DNA of 64,000 nucleotides, taken from the NCBI GenBank assembly GCA_002118135.1, contig BDIU01000199.1:62001-126000 (forward strand). Direction: 5' to 3'. Shown in pieces: positions 32,901 through 46,400 of the stretch. A program made the position numbers and the translations under genes. The notes beneath the pieces are model-generated. The model did not search any database. It was not told the origin of the DNA and worked only from the letters and a program-made list of their open reading frames with translations. The DNA comes from Trebouxia sp. TZW2008 (taxonomy: Eukaryota > Chlorophyta > Trebouxiophyceae > Trebouxiales > Trebouxiaceae). Numbering within the stretch: position 1 is the stretch's first letter; every line of letters starts with the position of its first letter.

Positions 32901-35900
32901 AGAATGGCTCAGTGGAACAGCAACAGGGATCAAATGCATGTGCAGCTTTATAATACTGGTGCTTGGTTAATCATGCAAAGGTCAAAAGCTGTGAGATGGG
33001 CTGCAATGCTAGCTGGAGAACAGCTTTTGTCGACAGTTGACCAATTTGAAGCCACCTGAGAGCAGCGACCTCATGTCAAGGCTGCAACATGCAGTTGTTC
33101 AAGGCACATATGGCAAATTGCATGAGCTGATGGCGCTTGCCTGTCAATGTTGCAAAAGACCATGACAACATTGCCGAAGGCCTCTTTCTGACCAGTTGCC
33201 ACCATGAGAGCCGCTTCTGATGCTCCAGGAGCATCAAAGTAACCTGCAGCAGCTCAGGCCTATAACGCAGGGGTTCCTGTGATGGCAGCATCGATGATTT
33301 CCTGACGCCTTGTCTACAGGCGCCAGGTGCAAACATATTACACACAAGCTTCAGAATTGAGAGCTACAGATCTGACATGCGTCACGATGACTCAGTGGTG
33401 GTGGGAGAGATGGTGGCAATGCATAGCAAATGCAGCAATAGCACAGAGCAAAGTGGTGTCTGCAACAAGTCTGTACACAGCAACAGGGTGCTCTACACCA
33501 TGCATTCTGTAGTCAAAAGCCCAGCAAATAAGATGCCAACAGGTATACAAGTGGCAGGCCAACATGCTTTGTGCTGACAAGTCACGCTCGTCTCTGACAC
33601 ATTGGAACCTGGATTTGACACCTAATCAGCATAAATGCGGCATCATACCTGGCATGAGCCTGCTGGTGGAGGTCAAGGGAGGCAAGTGGCGTGCACGCTC
33701 CTCCACCCCAGGAATCAGGATCTGAATGATCTGCTGGGGCTCCACCAGGGTGGGGATGGCGTGCAGGCCCATGTCCATGACCATCACACCTTCCCTGGTG
33801 TTGTCTGGCTCTGACCCTGCACAGAGCATCAAACAGCTCCTTGCTGATGATGTCGCATTTGATTGTCAATTTGCCGCAAGCAAACTTGCTGCATGGACCA
33901 GATTAGCATTGCCTTGGTCCTGCCTGGGCGTAGACTGACATGCAGTTGCGCAAACCAATGAATTGGTGAGGCAACCGACTCATATGCTAGGAAATCAGGA
34001 CAGCAAGCAAGCGAATGACAAGAGGAAGCGTAAAAGGCACAAGCGATGAGGTAAAGCAACGAGTGGGTGTACCTGTCTGAGCAGTAGCGTGTGAAGGCAC
34101 AAAGCGCCTGATGAAGTGGGACACGCTGCGCTCAGCTTTCTGCAGGTTTGCGAAGGAGCCCCAGCCCGACACGCTGCGCCGGCTGATGCCTGTCACCTCT
34201 GAGAGGGCATCATCATCGCTGTCGCCATTCAGAGAGTCAAAGCTGGCCTGAGCTCCTAGACCTCCCTCCTTGGCTCCCTGATCCATTCTGCACACAATAC
34301 AAGATCACAGAGTTGACTCCTACTCTGCGTGCCTCATGCTGGCTGTCTGAGCATGCAGAGTCAGAAGCTAGGAGCATGTATACAGTGCAATGCATTCAAA
34401 TTGAGCCTGACCTGATGCATCAGGTTGTCAGAGGGCAAAGTCACGAAATTAAAGCTGGGTTGGGCTCAATACAAAACATATTGAAAGCAATCATCCATCA
34501 GATTGACTGCTGAGACAACAGACGCAACAGAGATTTGAGCAGTACCCATGCAAGGCGCTCTGCATGCTGTTGAAGGGTGCATTGGGCTGCTCTGGCACCC
34601 GGCGAGCAATGTCAGTGAGCCTGCTGTTGATCAGGGTATAGGTGCTGGCAGCACACAGCACCTGGCCACCCTGTGCAATGGAGCACATGGCCTTCAAGAT
34701 AGGCAGCAGGGCTGGGTACTTGTCCACAGGCTTCGCCAGGGCGCTGGCACTGGGGTCAGGCACACCAGTGACCATGCACATACGCACACGCAGGCCCCTG
34801 AAGATGATGATGCGCTCTGGGTCCTCCTACGCAGCATGCAAACGGATGTCAGGCCTTGTCACCAGCTGACACATAGAGTCAACAGTTTCAGTGGCTGTGT
34901 GCTGATTCTTGGTCACCACAGCAGCCTTGCCACAATCCATTATCTAGATTCGCTTCAAATTCTGCTGATGTGTACAGAATGTAATGCTGCACTGACCTGC
35001 AGCATTCATGCAGATGTGCATTCACGAAATCATTGAACAGGTTGGTGTTCAAAGCTACACCTCTAAAGCATTGGAAGCTATGCAGCACAGTTTTGAGTGT
35101 TGTCAACAAGCAAGGTAAGCTCAGCTCTTCAGGGCAACGGTGTAACAAGTCAGAAACATCACAGAGCACACAGGATGAATGGCATGTCACTTTGCAAAGA
35201 AAGACGAGTGACAAATTGCAGGTAGCAGATTGACCCTTCTGCTTTGAGTCATCATCTTGATGGCCTCTTCAGAAGCTCCTGCCATGTCAGCGTCATCAGG
35301 ATCAATCTGAATGTCCCAGATGAGCCTCTTCTTCTTGATCACAGGCTTTGGCGGCAGCTCAGTTGCTTCTGTCTCACCATTGTTCTGCAATGACGCATTT
35401 CAGCATTGAGCAGAGGTGTTTGTGCCTGGGGATGTCAAGGTGGTGCCTGGTATCAGGATTCAAGGCGGCGGCCTTGTTGTGAGAATACCCTGTTCTGGTT
35501 TGAGCTGTCATCCACCACAGCCTAGCATGACAAAGCTCAAAGTTGCTGATGCTGCCCTGCCCTGACGTCATACTGGCTTTTCCTCTTAGGCATGCAGCGT
35601 TTTGACACACAGCACAGAAATTCACGGCAAAACACAGCCAAGCATCGCAAGAGGCAACTGTCAAAGCTGTGCATAAGAAGGCAGCACAAAGTCTCAGTGC
35701 AATAATGCGCATAGCCTGAGGTTGGTCAAATGTGTATGAGAGCACAGCAAGCAATGGAAGGTACAGGACTTACAGGGATGTTCTCCTGGCCTGGGGCTGG
35801 CTGGGAAGTGGCAGTGCTCTTGGTCAGGCCTGCCAGAGTGGCTGTCCTAGTCAGCTTATGCTTCTGCAGTTGATTTGGCCAATTGGCCCCCAACAAGGCC

Positions 35901-38900
35901 TGTGCAAACAACAAAACAAGAGGTCGAACATATGGGCCAAGGTGCATTGCATGTATGGCAGTCAGCAATGAAATTCACATTCAGACTGGCACGAATGATA
36001 TTTCCGCCTGCCCACATGCTGGTCTTTGGTGAGAGATTCAAAGCAATGTCACCCAGAGGGCTTGAATTTGACAGCACAAGTACGCTTGGACATGACGGTT
36101 GTTGCAAAAGTTGGGATGCATGAGCCATGCTTGCGTGCAGCTGGTGAAGATGTCAGCGACAAGTTTTTTGACAGCGCCGCTCTGATGGCAAAGAAGTCAG
36201 CAGCTGCATTTACAGCAGAGCTTTGCACCAGGACTACTGCAGATGTATATTGCATCTGCCAGTGGGAGCTTGTTGATGCTACCTGTTGTGTTGCAAGACA
36301 CCAGGCAGTTGCACTGACAGGATCACGGAAGCCAAACAGGACTGCATCGCCATCAACTTGCATCTCAACACCCTTGTACTTGGTCAGCTGTGCTCTCAAC
36401 ACTTCATGATGGACTGCCATTGCTGTTGACATCGCCTGCAGCAATGTAATGTTGAGATATGTCAGGCTGAGGGCACTCAAGTAAACTTCAACAATGCAGC
36501 AAGGTAAAATGCATGCAGCTGGTACACAGCAGCTTGCAAAGCGCTAAAGTGCTGCACATGAAGACGCTATGCACCACAAAGGCTAGTTGCATTACAAGGG
36601 CTAGTTGCAGACAACGCGCATTATGCACTGCAGCGCGCATCCAGAATTGCAATTTACCGATGCAGGCTGACTGGAAGCTGCAGCAGCAAAAGGGTGAAAG
36701 GCTGATTACCCCTGGATTCCATTGGCTCAGTGCTTGGGTGCCCTCAACGTCAGTCAGCACCAGTGTCATCTCATCAGCAGCATTGCGCAGCAGCTGCTTG
36801 ACCCCAGCCAGCTTGCGGATGCCTGGGTTGCTGTACTGGGTCCACAGAAAGCTCAATGCCATGATGACAAACATGGCCAGCAGCATTGGGAGCACAATCT
36901 GGTACCAAGTGTCTGTCCGAGAAAGCACTGGGACCTTGTGTGGTTCACACCTGCAATGAATGTCAATAGTGCTCAAGCCCAACACTGTTGTGAGCTACAG
37001 CTATGTGATGATGAGCACAGCCATGCAGAAAACGCAAGTTGCTTGCTAGGGCTGAGCAAGCTTGTATCTGCCAGACGTGCTGAGATGCATTCTGGTGTAG
37101 CTGAGACGCACATGCAGCAGGCAAGTGCCGCACAAAAACATGATATCACACACATGGGCATTGCCAATATAGTCAGGTTGCAATTGATACACATGAGAAA
37201 AACTCACCATGAGACAGTTGAATTGAGCTTTTTCAAATCATAACCTGACTGACAGGTGCAGGTCTGATAATGATAGTATGATGGACTCAGCTGAATCTGC
37301 GTCAGAGGCAGGCTGCTATTGGCTGCTGGAATGATGCCATCACAAAGCATTCTTGCATCCATGCTCTGCTGCCCAGTCTTTGCCGAAACCCTGCAGGCTT
37401 TGCAGAGTAAGCAAAGGAGCACAACTCCGCCTGGCAGCCATCCCCTTATGCACACAAACAGAGCAGCAAACCAAGAACAAGGGCAGCACATTGACAGCAT
37501 CCCCAACAAACTCTTGACCTGCTCCTGCTCAGCTCAGAGAACAGGAAGGAGAGGGGCTGCTCAACAGCAGCCAGGCCATCACAGTGCAGTTGGCATGCAA
37601 CAAATGCCTGTGCAAACAAATTGCTGCAGATGCTGCTTCACTGGCAGTAGACAAGCAAACAGGTTGTTGGTTTAGCAGTGCAAGAAGCTCACGTGTCAAA
37701 TTGCAGCCACTCTGGCAGATACTGCTTGCGAGAGTTCAAGGTACCGTTGCTTGACATCCCGCTGTCCACAACACCTAGTGCGTCAAGGTGCATCAAGTTG
37801 GCAATGCTGGATGGAAGGCTCCCACTGCAGCAACATCAACTTTCATGTGCTCTGTCCATGACATTTGTTGACAGGAAAGGTTTTGCGCAAGTCTGTCTGG
37901 AGGAAGTGAACAGTTTCTGTATGCACCTAGCAATGTCACAAATCTCACTAGCAAGCGTGTCAATTAGGCAGGATTGAGGGCAGTGTGCAGACAGATCAAC
38001 CAAACAGCGGACGGCTGACAATTAAAGTTGAAAGCCAGGCAAAATTGGTGTGTGCGTTCAAGATTGCAGCTGTATGCCCAGAGATGCAGGTGATGCCACC
38101 AAATTTTGATGAAGACAACACACATCCCATGTTGTGTCATGTGCACTCAAAGACTTACTTCAGCCGATTATAACCAAGTTCCAGCTCTTCCAGCAATGTC
38201 ATGTTAGTAATGGCTGCCGGCACTGACCCTGTCAAGGAGTTATTTGCCAGATCAATACTCTGCAGTACATACAAACTGCTGTTGATGCAGGTCAGAAGAC
38301 CTACAGCCTTTTGCAGCATCTTCATTGATCATTGGTTAGGCAAGCAAGGAGTTAACATTGGCCAAGCTTCTTGGACTATGCTGTGATCAAGGAAAGCAAC
38401 TGGGGCGGCAACTCATATCCAACTTTTACGATTCTTAGAAATGGAAGTACATACAAGCAAATGCTTTGATGGACTATGATGGATCCAACGTGGTCGCATG
38501 CAGGCTGTCAGCAGGCAAATCAGTGCTGCTGCATGACCACAAAACTGCATAAGCTGCGTGATATCAAGATTGTGCTACAGACCTTGACTCCATAACTGGT
38601 GATGGCGCTGCTGAGAGTGCCAGTCATGTTGTTCCCAGAGTAGTCCATTGACTCAAGCCAAACGCCATTGAATATTTGCTCAGGAAGCTCCCCACTGAAT
38701 GAGTTGTTGCTTCCGTCAAGAAGCTGCATGTCGAGACAATCCAACTCAGATTGCATGTGCAGACCTTGTAATCAGCAGCAAAGTCTCAAACAATCAGCAA
38801 TGCGTGCACGCTGCTCAGCTTACAAGTCAAAAGACCATCACAGCATAGTGAATGCCAAGCAATGCAGCAAGCAATGCCAACAAGGTCTTTTGGACATGAG

Positions 38901-39948
38901 CATGACAAGAAGGCATTCATGTACCCTAGTCGGCTTTTGAAATTTCATACCGAGCTTGGGAAGGAAGCCACCCACTCCGGCAAAATGCCGGTCAGCTGGT
39001 TGCTGTGAAAGATCAGCTCCAGCGACATCCCATTGGAGGCATCAAGAGCCAGAAACTTGGTGTAGTATGAGAGCGAGGTTGTGGTTGCAAAGGATGTACT
39101 GAAGGTGGAGGTCATTGGACCAGAAATCTTGTTGCCAGACACGTCATACACTGACAAGCGGGGTGAGCTCAGCAGAAACGGAAACCTGCTTGACAGCAAG
39201 TTGTCGTTCAAGTACACAACATTCAAATCTGGTCCACTCGGATAGATATCAGAGGTGGCACCAGAGAGCAAGTTTCCACCCTGCAACGCACACAGCATGG
39301 ATTGCTAGCGCTGGTCACATTGCGTTTGCATGGAGTATGACAGCTAGCTGGGGACACTCACAAGGTCCACACGCACAGCTGCTGGAAGCTGAAGCATGCT
39401 GATTGGCACTATGCCAGTGAATGAGTTCCTGCCTAATAGCAGCTCAACCACGCGAGTCCAAGAAGCGAAGTCAGGCAAGGGGCCTGACAGTGCATTGCCT
39501 GCAACATCGTGACCAAGTCAGCACGGAGTGTGGGAATCAGGTTTGAAGGTCGCCTTGGCTTACCAGCAGCAATAAAACACAACATGGTGGGTGCCATGCT
39601 GGTGATGAAAGAGGTTGGTAGCGATCCTTGCATATTCATGTCAGCCATAATGAGTGCACTGATGCCGCGATCGCCAGCCGTCATATCACAGGCAGGCTGG
39701 CTAGAGTCACAACAGAAACCGATATAGCTTTCTGCTATTATTGTGCAGATCGTCGCAAAGTCTGTTGAAGTGGTGAAGGTAGGCCATGGTCCTGGGTTGT
39801 ACCACTCACTGCCTTTTGTAGAAGTGTACAAATCAACAAGCGCTGCTCGCTGCGCGGATTGGCAGCTGGAGTCACAGCTCATAGGCGCTGCGAGGGCTTG
39901 TTTCCAACATATGCATGTCAGAAACACGCATAACCACGTCCGCTTCAT
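26972..39948 (-). CDS. Receptor nucleotidyl cyclase A: LRR ectodomain, TM, tandem class III cyclase domains
   Basis: Predicted single-pass receptor cyclase. Exon 1 (39948-39564) has a signal peptide (MKRTWLCVFLTCICWKQALA) and a plant-type LRR N-cap with paired cysteines. LRR exons are 39498-39362, 39280-38951, 38723-38583, 38260-38159 and 37826-37695. The juxtamembrane exon 37390-37208 carries CTCQSGYD. Exon 36950-36710 holds the TM (VLPMLLAMFVIMALSFLW) and the CHD1 start (LVLTDVEGT). CHD1 continues at 36435-36293 (VDGDAVLFGF), 35899-35774, about 35.39-35.23, 34.83-34.55, 34.29-34.08 and 33.83-33.65 kb. CHD2 lies at about 33.24-33.12, 32.80-32.61, 31.67-31.55 (ADYFGPFVNR) and 31.23-31.02 kb. 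A long Ser/Pro linker follows (30.6-28.15 kb). The last exon is 27233-26972 (FKGLTEEQSVWQINS). Metal aspartates are in CHD1; Asp/Asn/Arg are in CHD2. Expected to make cAMP or cGMP on receptor input; ligand unknown. An exon between 32.6 and 31.7 kb may be missing from my model. Confidence 0.88.
28340..28560 (-). repeat. 51-bp (17-codon) acceptor-plus-exon repeat in cyclase A linker
   Basis: On the minus strand, tgcag-GA junctions begin exon-like sequence at 28544, 28493, 28442 and 28340, spaced 51, 51 and 102 bp. Each unit encodes a variant of DTAGDA.AGSDC.P.LQ, and the first three are contiguous in one frame. The frame from the 28442 copy meets a TAG before 28340. The 28340 acceptor opens the exon that runs to its donor near 28159. 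All four offsets are multiples of three. Confidence 0.8.
28980..29290 (-). repeat. 175-bp duplication in cyclase A linker exon
   Basis: The string ggtagcaggtcact occurs at 28981 and 29156 (175 bp). The neighbouring ggg(g/a)ctg.t.agcag.gctttgcc also recurs at matching offsets (29040 and 29215). The left copy lies in the Ser-rich linker exon (29.10-28.85 kb). The right copy lies in the preceding intron and is decayed. Confidence 0.75.
29833..30175 (-). repeat. 172-bp duplication in cyclase A Pro/Ser linker
   Basis: agcagggtggggctgccct occurs at about 29833 and 30005 (172 bp). Both are followed by the poly-Pro coding and gcactgacac..cctg(c/t).cag elements. A third partial copy of the latter lies near 30148. 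Only the 29833 copy is part of an exon with intact frame (PPPPPSDSPPTGQGSPTLLK on the minus strand). Confidence 0.7.
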
Positions 39949-40417
39949 GACTTTATCTGTACACGGCGGCAGTCAGCGACGGCATGATCTTGCAGCAACA
40001 GAACCACGACCGAACAGTAAAAATGGACGCCCCGCCATGCTCGCAGAGGGAGATCAGAGGTGTATCTGATGGCAAATTGTAGACTTGAAATTGCAGAGGC
40101 TACGTTCGTCACAGCTCTTTCTATTGCCCTGAATCGGGAGCACTGCCGCAGTGATGCTCCGATCACGATGACAGCCAAAAGCTTCTGGTAATTGCACCGC
40201 AGAACACATTAACACCAAACGCAGCGATGCCTCTGGGCCTTCCTAAGCAAGCGTGATCAGTGGTTGCAGCGGTCATCTGGCAAGGATCAGCAAGCAGCGG
40301 CCTCCCAGAGGCCACTTGAGTCTTGTCGATCTAGCATCGAGGCAAACACATGACAATCTGGAGTGACGGAGGTTTGCATCATACGAGAGCAAGCTGTTAG
40401 TCTGCGTAGGCCACAGG
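39949..40417. promoter_or_regulatory. Bidirectional promoter region between the two receptor cyclases
   Basis: The start codons of the two LRR-cyclases are separated by 469 bp and point away from each other. The interval must therefore hold both transcription starts and 5' UTRs. I see no TATA box in a convincing position and no long inverted repeat. Head-to-head placement makes shared control likely, but this is inference from arrangement only. Confidence 0.6.
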
Positions 40418-43400
40418 ATGGCCAAGACCTGCTACATATGGCTGAGTCTGCTACTTCCTCAGCTCGTTTACAGTCAGTCATATTACACGTACAACACAGC
40501 TGCATATGGCCTGTGCGACTCAGCCTGTCAAAACTTACAGAGGGCTGGGCTCGTGGCGTTGTATGACGCCACTGGGGTAAGATAGCTGAACCTGTTTGGT
40601 GCTCTATATGCCACCTTCTGCATGACAAACTCAAATACAGAACGTGGCATCTGTGCAGGGTTCTGCGTGGACATACAGTGACAGTTGGGGTTCCACTGCT
40701 TCACCTTGCAGCTGGTTTGGAGTGTTATGCTGCGAAGCTGACACAAGTGGCACCTGCACTACTGGTGGTGCTGCTGCTGGCGTCATTGTTGATGCCAAGC
40801 CCTCACTGCCTAGTTGCTGCCAGAGTCAGGGCGCTGTGCTTGCTGTGTCCTTGCCAGGAAACAACCTTCGGGGACCGCTACCTGCAGCCTTTTTCACAAG
40901 CATCAAGTCTCTCGTCACTCTTGACTTGCGGGGTAAGTTTGGATGCTTCCTTGGAATTGTGCTTGCTTTTGACCTCACTTGTCGACAGCACCTCTGCCGT
41001 CCTGCAGGGAATTTCCTGACTGGGGTCATTCCAGGCGATCTCAACCCAGCGAACTTGCCGTTCTTGAATGGCATTTTCTTGGACCAGAATGAATTGACTG
41101 GCAGCATTCCTAGCACTGTCTTTCAGTTCACCACCCTCCTCACCTTGCGCTTGGTGAGTCCCATTCTTTGGTGTTGCTGACCAGGTACTTGAGGCATTGT
41201 GTGAACACCGTCAAATTTGGCATGCAGGGCCAGAACAAGCTCGTTGGGAAGCTGCCATCCATTGGGGGCATGACAAGCTTGATGGCCCTGCGCATACCAG
41301 ACAACCAGCTAACAGGTAGGCAGTGGGCTGCATACAGGCAACACAGAGTTAAGGGCATGCTACTCCAACAGAAACCTTGCATCATACATCTGCTTTTTGT
41401 CCTCTGATTCTACCATTGCCCAGGCGCATTGTGAATGGCTCTGAATGATTTACGGTCCTGTGGTGCAGGAAACATCCCGCCTGATTGGTTCAATGCCCCT
41501 AGCTTGACGTCCATGTTTCTCAATGGCAACCAGCTGTCGGGCTCAATTCCTGCTTCAACAGGATTTTCGACTTCATGGGCAGCCCAATTTTTGGAAGGCA
41601 TTGTGGATAGTGTGAAAATGCAGAGGCTCAATCTGGCGTCAAACTACTTGACAGGCACAATTCCAGAGGGCTTGTTCCGCTATCGCATGCAGGTATCCTT
41701 TGCGCAGCATGTGCTGTTGCGCATGCAGTGCTTGATTGCATGGAAGGCTGCATCCCTCGCAAGCCCATTGGGGGCGCCCTTCACACAATGTGCATTGGTT
41801 GAAAGGGCAGAATGTCAAAATTGTGGGCTGCGTGCTGTGTTTCAGCCTGCTTTACTGTCAGAACTGCCTTCTGTTACGTATACACAGCATGAGTGGGGCT
41901 CTTCACGCTGAAATCACCTTCAACAATCTCTGGCTGGCTGCAGGCAGTTGATCTGAGTAACAATCTGTTACAAGGCAACACGCCATCAAGCCTGGATTAC
42001 GCTGCATACATGAGGACTCTAGACCTCTCCAACAATAGTCTGTCAGGCCCACTCCCTCGATTGTTCGCCATAGATCATCTGCAGGTGAGTATATGCAGCT
42101 GCCACACCATGCTTGACATGCTGCTGATTGCTTATCTTGATGTGCCGTCGTCATTAGCTGGAATGGTCAATAAAAGTCTTTGTCCACAATAAATGTACAA
42201 TCGGTGAACACTTGAAATTTGTTTTGCTTCATGTAGACTATTGACCTTAGCTGGAATGCTTTTACTGGGCCAATTCCAGACAGCTGGGCTGTTTCCACGA
42301 CCTACACCTCGATTGACCTGTCTGAGAATCAGCTGCAGTAAGCTTCCAGCCTCTCCTTAGGTCTGGCCAAGTGTGTTCTTGGCAGCAGCGCTGTGCTGCA
42401 TGCAGAACCTGCTGGGGATGTTTGCCTGATTTCAAGCACGCAATTGCACATCAGCTAACAATCATGTGCATAGCAGCATGCTTTGCTGCAAGTTCAAAGG
42501 CTGCCTGAGCCAATAGCAAGCCATCTGTTTGTGTAACAGCAATCGCTGTGTCATGGTGCACAGCAAGTAATCTGAGCTCAATCTCAGCATGTAAACAGCT
42601 GATCTGATGTATTGCAGAGGCAGTATCCCGCCCTTCTTTGCGGGGTTGAAGCTTCAGTATCTTTACATTGGCAACAGCGGACTATCAGCTGGCAACAGCA
42701 CTAATACTCAAGGCGACCGCCTGCCAGTGTTTGCCTCGTTTGACAGGTGCATCACTGCTTTTAACGCCTGTGATATTGCAAGTGATCTTGTGCCTGCGCA
42801 TACCATACACAATTATTGTGCCTTGCAACATTGGGCATGCCTTGAACATATGCTCAGCTGCAGCGATCAATCTTGTTTTGGTATAGCTGTGATTTGCAAA
42901 ACATGTCTGCATATTTTGGATGCTGTACGTAAGTGATGCAGACTGATGTGCGTAAGCTGCTTTCTGTGCAAAGCAATGTTGCTAGCAAACAGTTGCTGCC
43001 TGAGGTTTAGCACTGACAATTGTGCATGAATGCAACAGGGCTGCAGCAGCAAAGACGTACTTAAATGTCTTTGCATCCTGCCAACAGATCTTGCCAAACA
43101 AGACCTTCATGCCAAGCTTGCAAGTGCTGGAGATGTCTCCAGACTACAGCAGCTTTGAGACATGCACCTGCCTCTCAGGCTACAAATTCAACAGCACCAC
43201 TAATCCTGGTGCTGAGGGTCAATACTTGTAAGTACACAGCCGTGTCTGGTGTCTTGTGCATTGTGAGCAAGCTATGTGAGCTCAGCATTGATTGACACAT
43301 TGCAACAAGCCTACAACAATTTTGTAGCCTTGATATATGTGCTGTTGCCTCGACCGTGCTACCAGAACATCAGAGATTAACAGCTCCTGCACTTGTTTCT

Positions 43401-46400
43401 GCTGACATTTTGTGGCACAGCAAAGTTCAGAGATAGATCATTACCAGCAATAGTTCTTTGTGACTGTACAACACCAACAGCGTCACACTACCAACAGCAT
43501 CAGAACCTCAATATAATAATCTGGCTGCAGGTGTGAGACCTTGAACCCACAGCAGGACAAAGCATTCCTGTACTTCATGGTGCCTTTTGCAGCGCTGATG
43601 GCTGTGGCAGTGCCCATCATTGTGCTGTGGACCCGCATGTCCTTGCCCAAGTATGTTGGCCGCTGGAACAGGAAGAAGGGACCGCCAGAGGCTGGCCACA
43701 CTGTCACTTTGGTCTTGACAGATGTGGAAGGTTCTACTGAGCTTTGGGAGGCCTTCCAAGAGGTACTGTCTGCACACGCAAACAGCAGTGTCAGATGGAC
43801 ACTTGCTGAAGTGGCCTGTAATTGCTGCATCAAGCGACACAGTACTCGTATGCTGAATGCCTGCAGCAATTGCTGCAACTTGGTATGATACTAATGTCCT
43901 GCTTTCCTGCTTTGCAGCCATGGCTTCTGGCATCAAGTCAGATCAACAGCTTGTTGCACATACACCAGAAACTGCTTTTGGTCAAACATGGACGCTTGTG
44001 CACCTGCCTGCTCACTGCCCAAGATTACTTGACAAGTCCTCCTCCACCTTGTCAGGCTGGACTGAACTGCTTTGCATGGCACACTGGCTCATTTGCCTGA
44101 GCTATGCACAGGTGATGCAAGTGGCGACGCCAATCCATGACCGCATCATGCGTGCCAAGATCTCTCACTACAATGGCTATGAGGTCACCACAGAAGGAGA
44201 CGCCTTCATCATTGCCTTCCACGACCCTGCAGATGCTGTGGCCTGGTGCATGTAAGCTTCCCGGCCACTCTTGTGTGCATTATGCTGGATGGTGCAATGC
44301 TGTTTCTGGCCTGCTGAAGACGCATGTTGCCTTGACCACAATAGCACCCACATGCTAGGGGCAGCTTTTGCACAATTTCGTTTGCTGGCAATGAGTCCGG
44401 TTGTTGGCCAAAACAGTCACTCAAGTGTTTGGGTCTGCAAATGCAGAAAGACATGATAATGCACATTCTGATATATTCTATGAGTTATGGTTGCGCCTCG
44501 ACTTCTGCAAAGTCTGGCCAAATTCGTGATGCAGGGCTACTCAGCAGGCTCTGTTGACAGCGCCCTGGCCCACAGAGCTGATAGGGCACCACAGGTCCTG
44601 CATCAGGACGTCTACCAAGACAGTGGACAGCGCTGAGCGTGCTGTTCACCTAGCAGCATCTGAGGTGCTGTTCAGGGGTCTGAGAGTCAGGATGGGCATA
44701 GGCACTGGCATCATAGAGAAGATCCAGGTGCGCTGAGTATAGGGAAGTACTGCATCAGCGCAGGTCATGTGTGCATCGTGTGACAGTGCTTTGTCATGTC
44801 TGCGATGCAGCTGCTGCTATCCTAAACATCTCTGCAGGATCTGCCCCTCATATTGTCTAACTGCCCTTGCGGCAGTGCTGTCACAGCTGGAAAAACCATT
44901 TGCTTTCATCATGCCAGTCAGAAACAAAGGCAATGGGAAGGCCAACTGTATTTTCCCTCTTACTCACAAGATGATGCAGTAAAAGCAGGTGCATGGACAC
45001 TCTGCATCTTGCAAAACATGCTGATGAACATGCTACAGCGTGCATCAGCTGAAAAGTGCCTCGTAGTTGAATGCTACTTACAGTACGTCATGCTGCTCCA
45101 CAGGTGCATGAGCTGACCAAGCGCAGAGAGTACACTGGAACTGTGATGGACCTGGCCAAGGCTGTTTCAGAGTGCCCAAGTGGTGGTCAGATTGTGTGCT
45201 GCTCTGCCACCTTTGCCAGCATCCTGGACCAGCAGGCTCGCATCCTGCAGTCCGTGCCGCCCCATGCTGACCATGATGTCTTGTATGAGATGCTCAGGTA
45301 ACAGCATGGCCTTGCCTTGCAGTGTCTGCATAGCAACCATCAATAACCAGATGGGTGGCATGTGTCTGTCTTTGCTGCTGGCTTGCTGCTGCCTTTACAA
45401 TGCTCACAGTCTCTGGCATTAATCAACTTGACATGCATTCATAAGCAGCAATCAACTGTACAGGAGGCACATCAAGCAGTGAACATGCAATTGCTGCTTA
45501 TAAGAAGATCCAACCACAGGTGCAGCACCAATCAGCACTTCATTGTAGACATGCTGTCTACGCTGACAGGTTGGCCGACTTTGCCCAATACTGCGTTCCC
45601 TGGCCTCTTCCAGACTTGCCAATGAAAGCATGTAGGTAGACAAGCCCTTTGCGCTTGCCCAGAGCTGCTCACAGACACGAAACCAATGACAAATGCATCA
45701 AACATTGTTTGCTGCGGTGCAGTCATCCGGAAGGTGCCACAGACGCAATGCAGAGCTCTATGACGGAGCCAATGTTAAACAACACTGGCAATGCCAGCGC
45801 CACGCAGCGTCTTCTCGAGGGTCAGACTGGACCTGCAGCAGCAGCAAAGGCTCTGGCCAAGCCAGACGCCTGGGTGCAAGCTGGCAAGACTCTGTTCCAG
45901 AGGGCGGGTATGATCCATCAAACAGTGAAATTTTGGTGCTATGACTGCATTAAATGAACAGGAAGAAGCTTTACATCAAACAATCCTTGTGAAGCGTACC
46001 ACTGCAGTCAGACTGCAGCAATTGCAAGCCGCGCCAGCTGTACATGTTCAGTGCCCTTATATTTGGGAAAGTACTGCAAATCAGGATCAAATGGCAAATG
46101 TTATGCATTATTCAGCAACACAATCATTGTACGTGAAGTCACCTCAAAACTTTCCTGACACAGCCTGCACTATGCATGCTTGGGGACACAAAAGTGTACT
46201 TGAGTCTACGCCAGTGTACTTGGCATTACCATCAGGCTGGTTGCAGGCAATTCAAGCGAGAAGCTGAAGGTGCTCAACATGGGTCAACAGGTTCTGGACA
46301 GCTTAGAGATAACTCAACAGCTATATCAGGTGAGACAGAAGCAGCTTTCAAAAGCTGTGCCACTGAGTTTTCTGAAACTACATTGCAAAGCCGTTGCAGA

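Noticed and set aside
45960..46240. Possible exon between cyclase B exons 14 and 15
   Set aside because: The phases of 45907 and 46247 join directly (both phase 1), and the joined sequence matches the order in cyclase A. The interval reads as intron.
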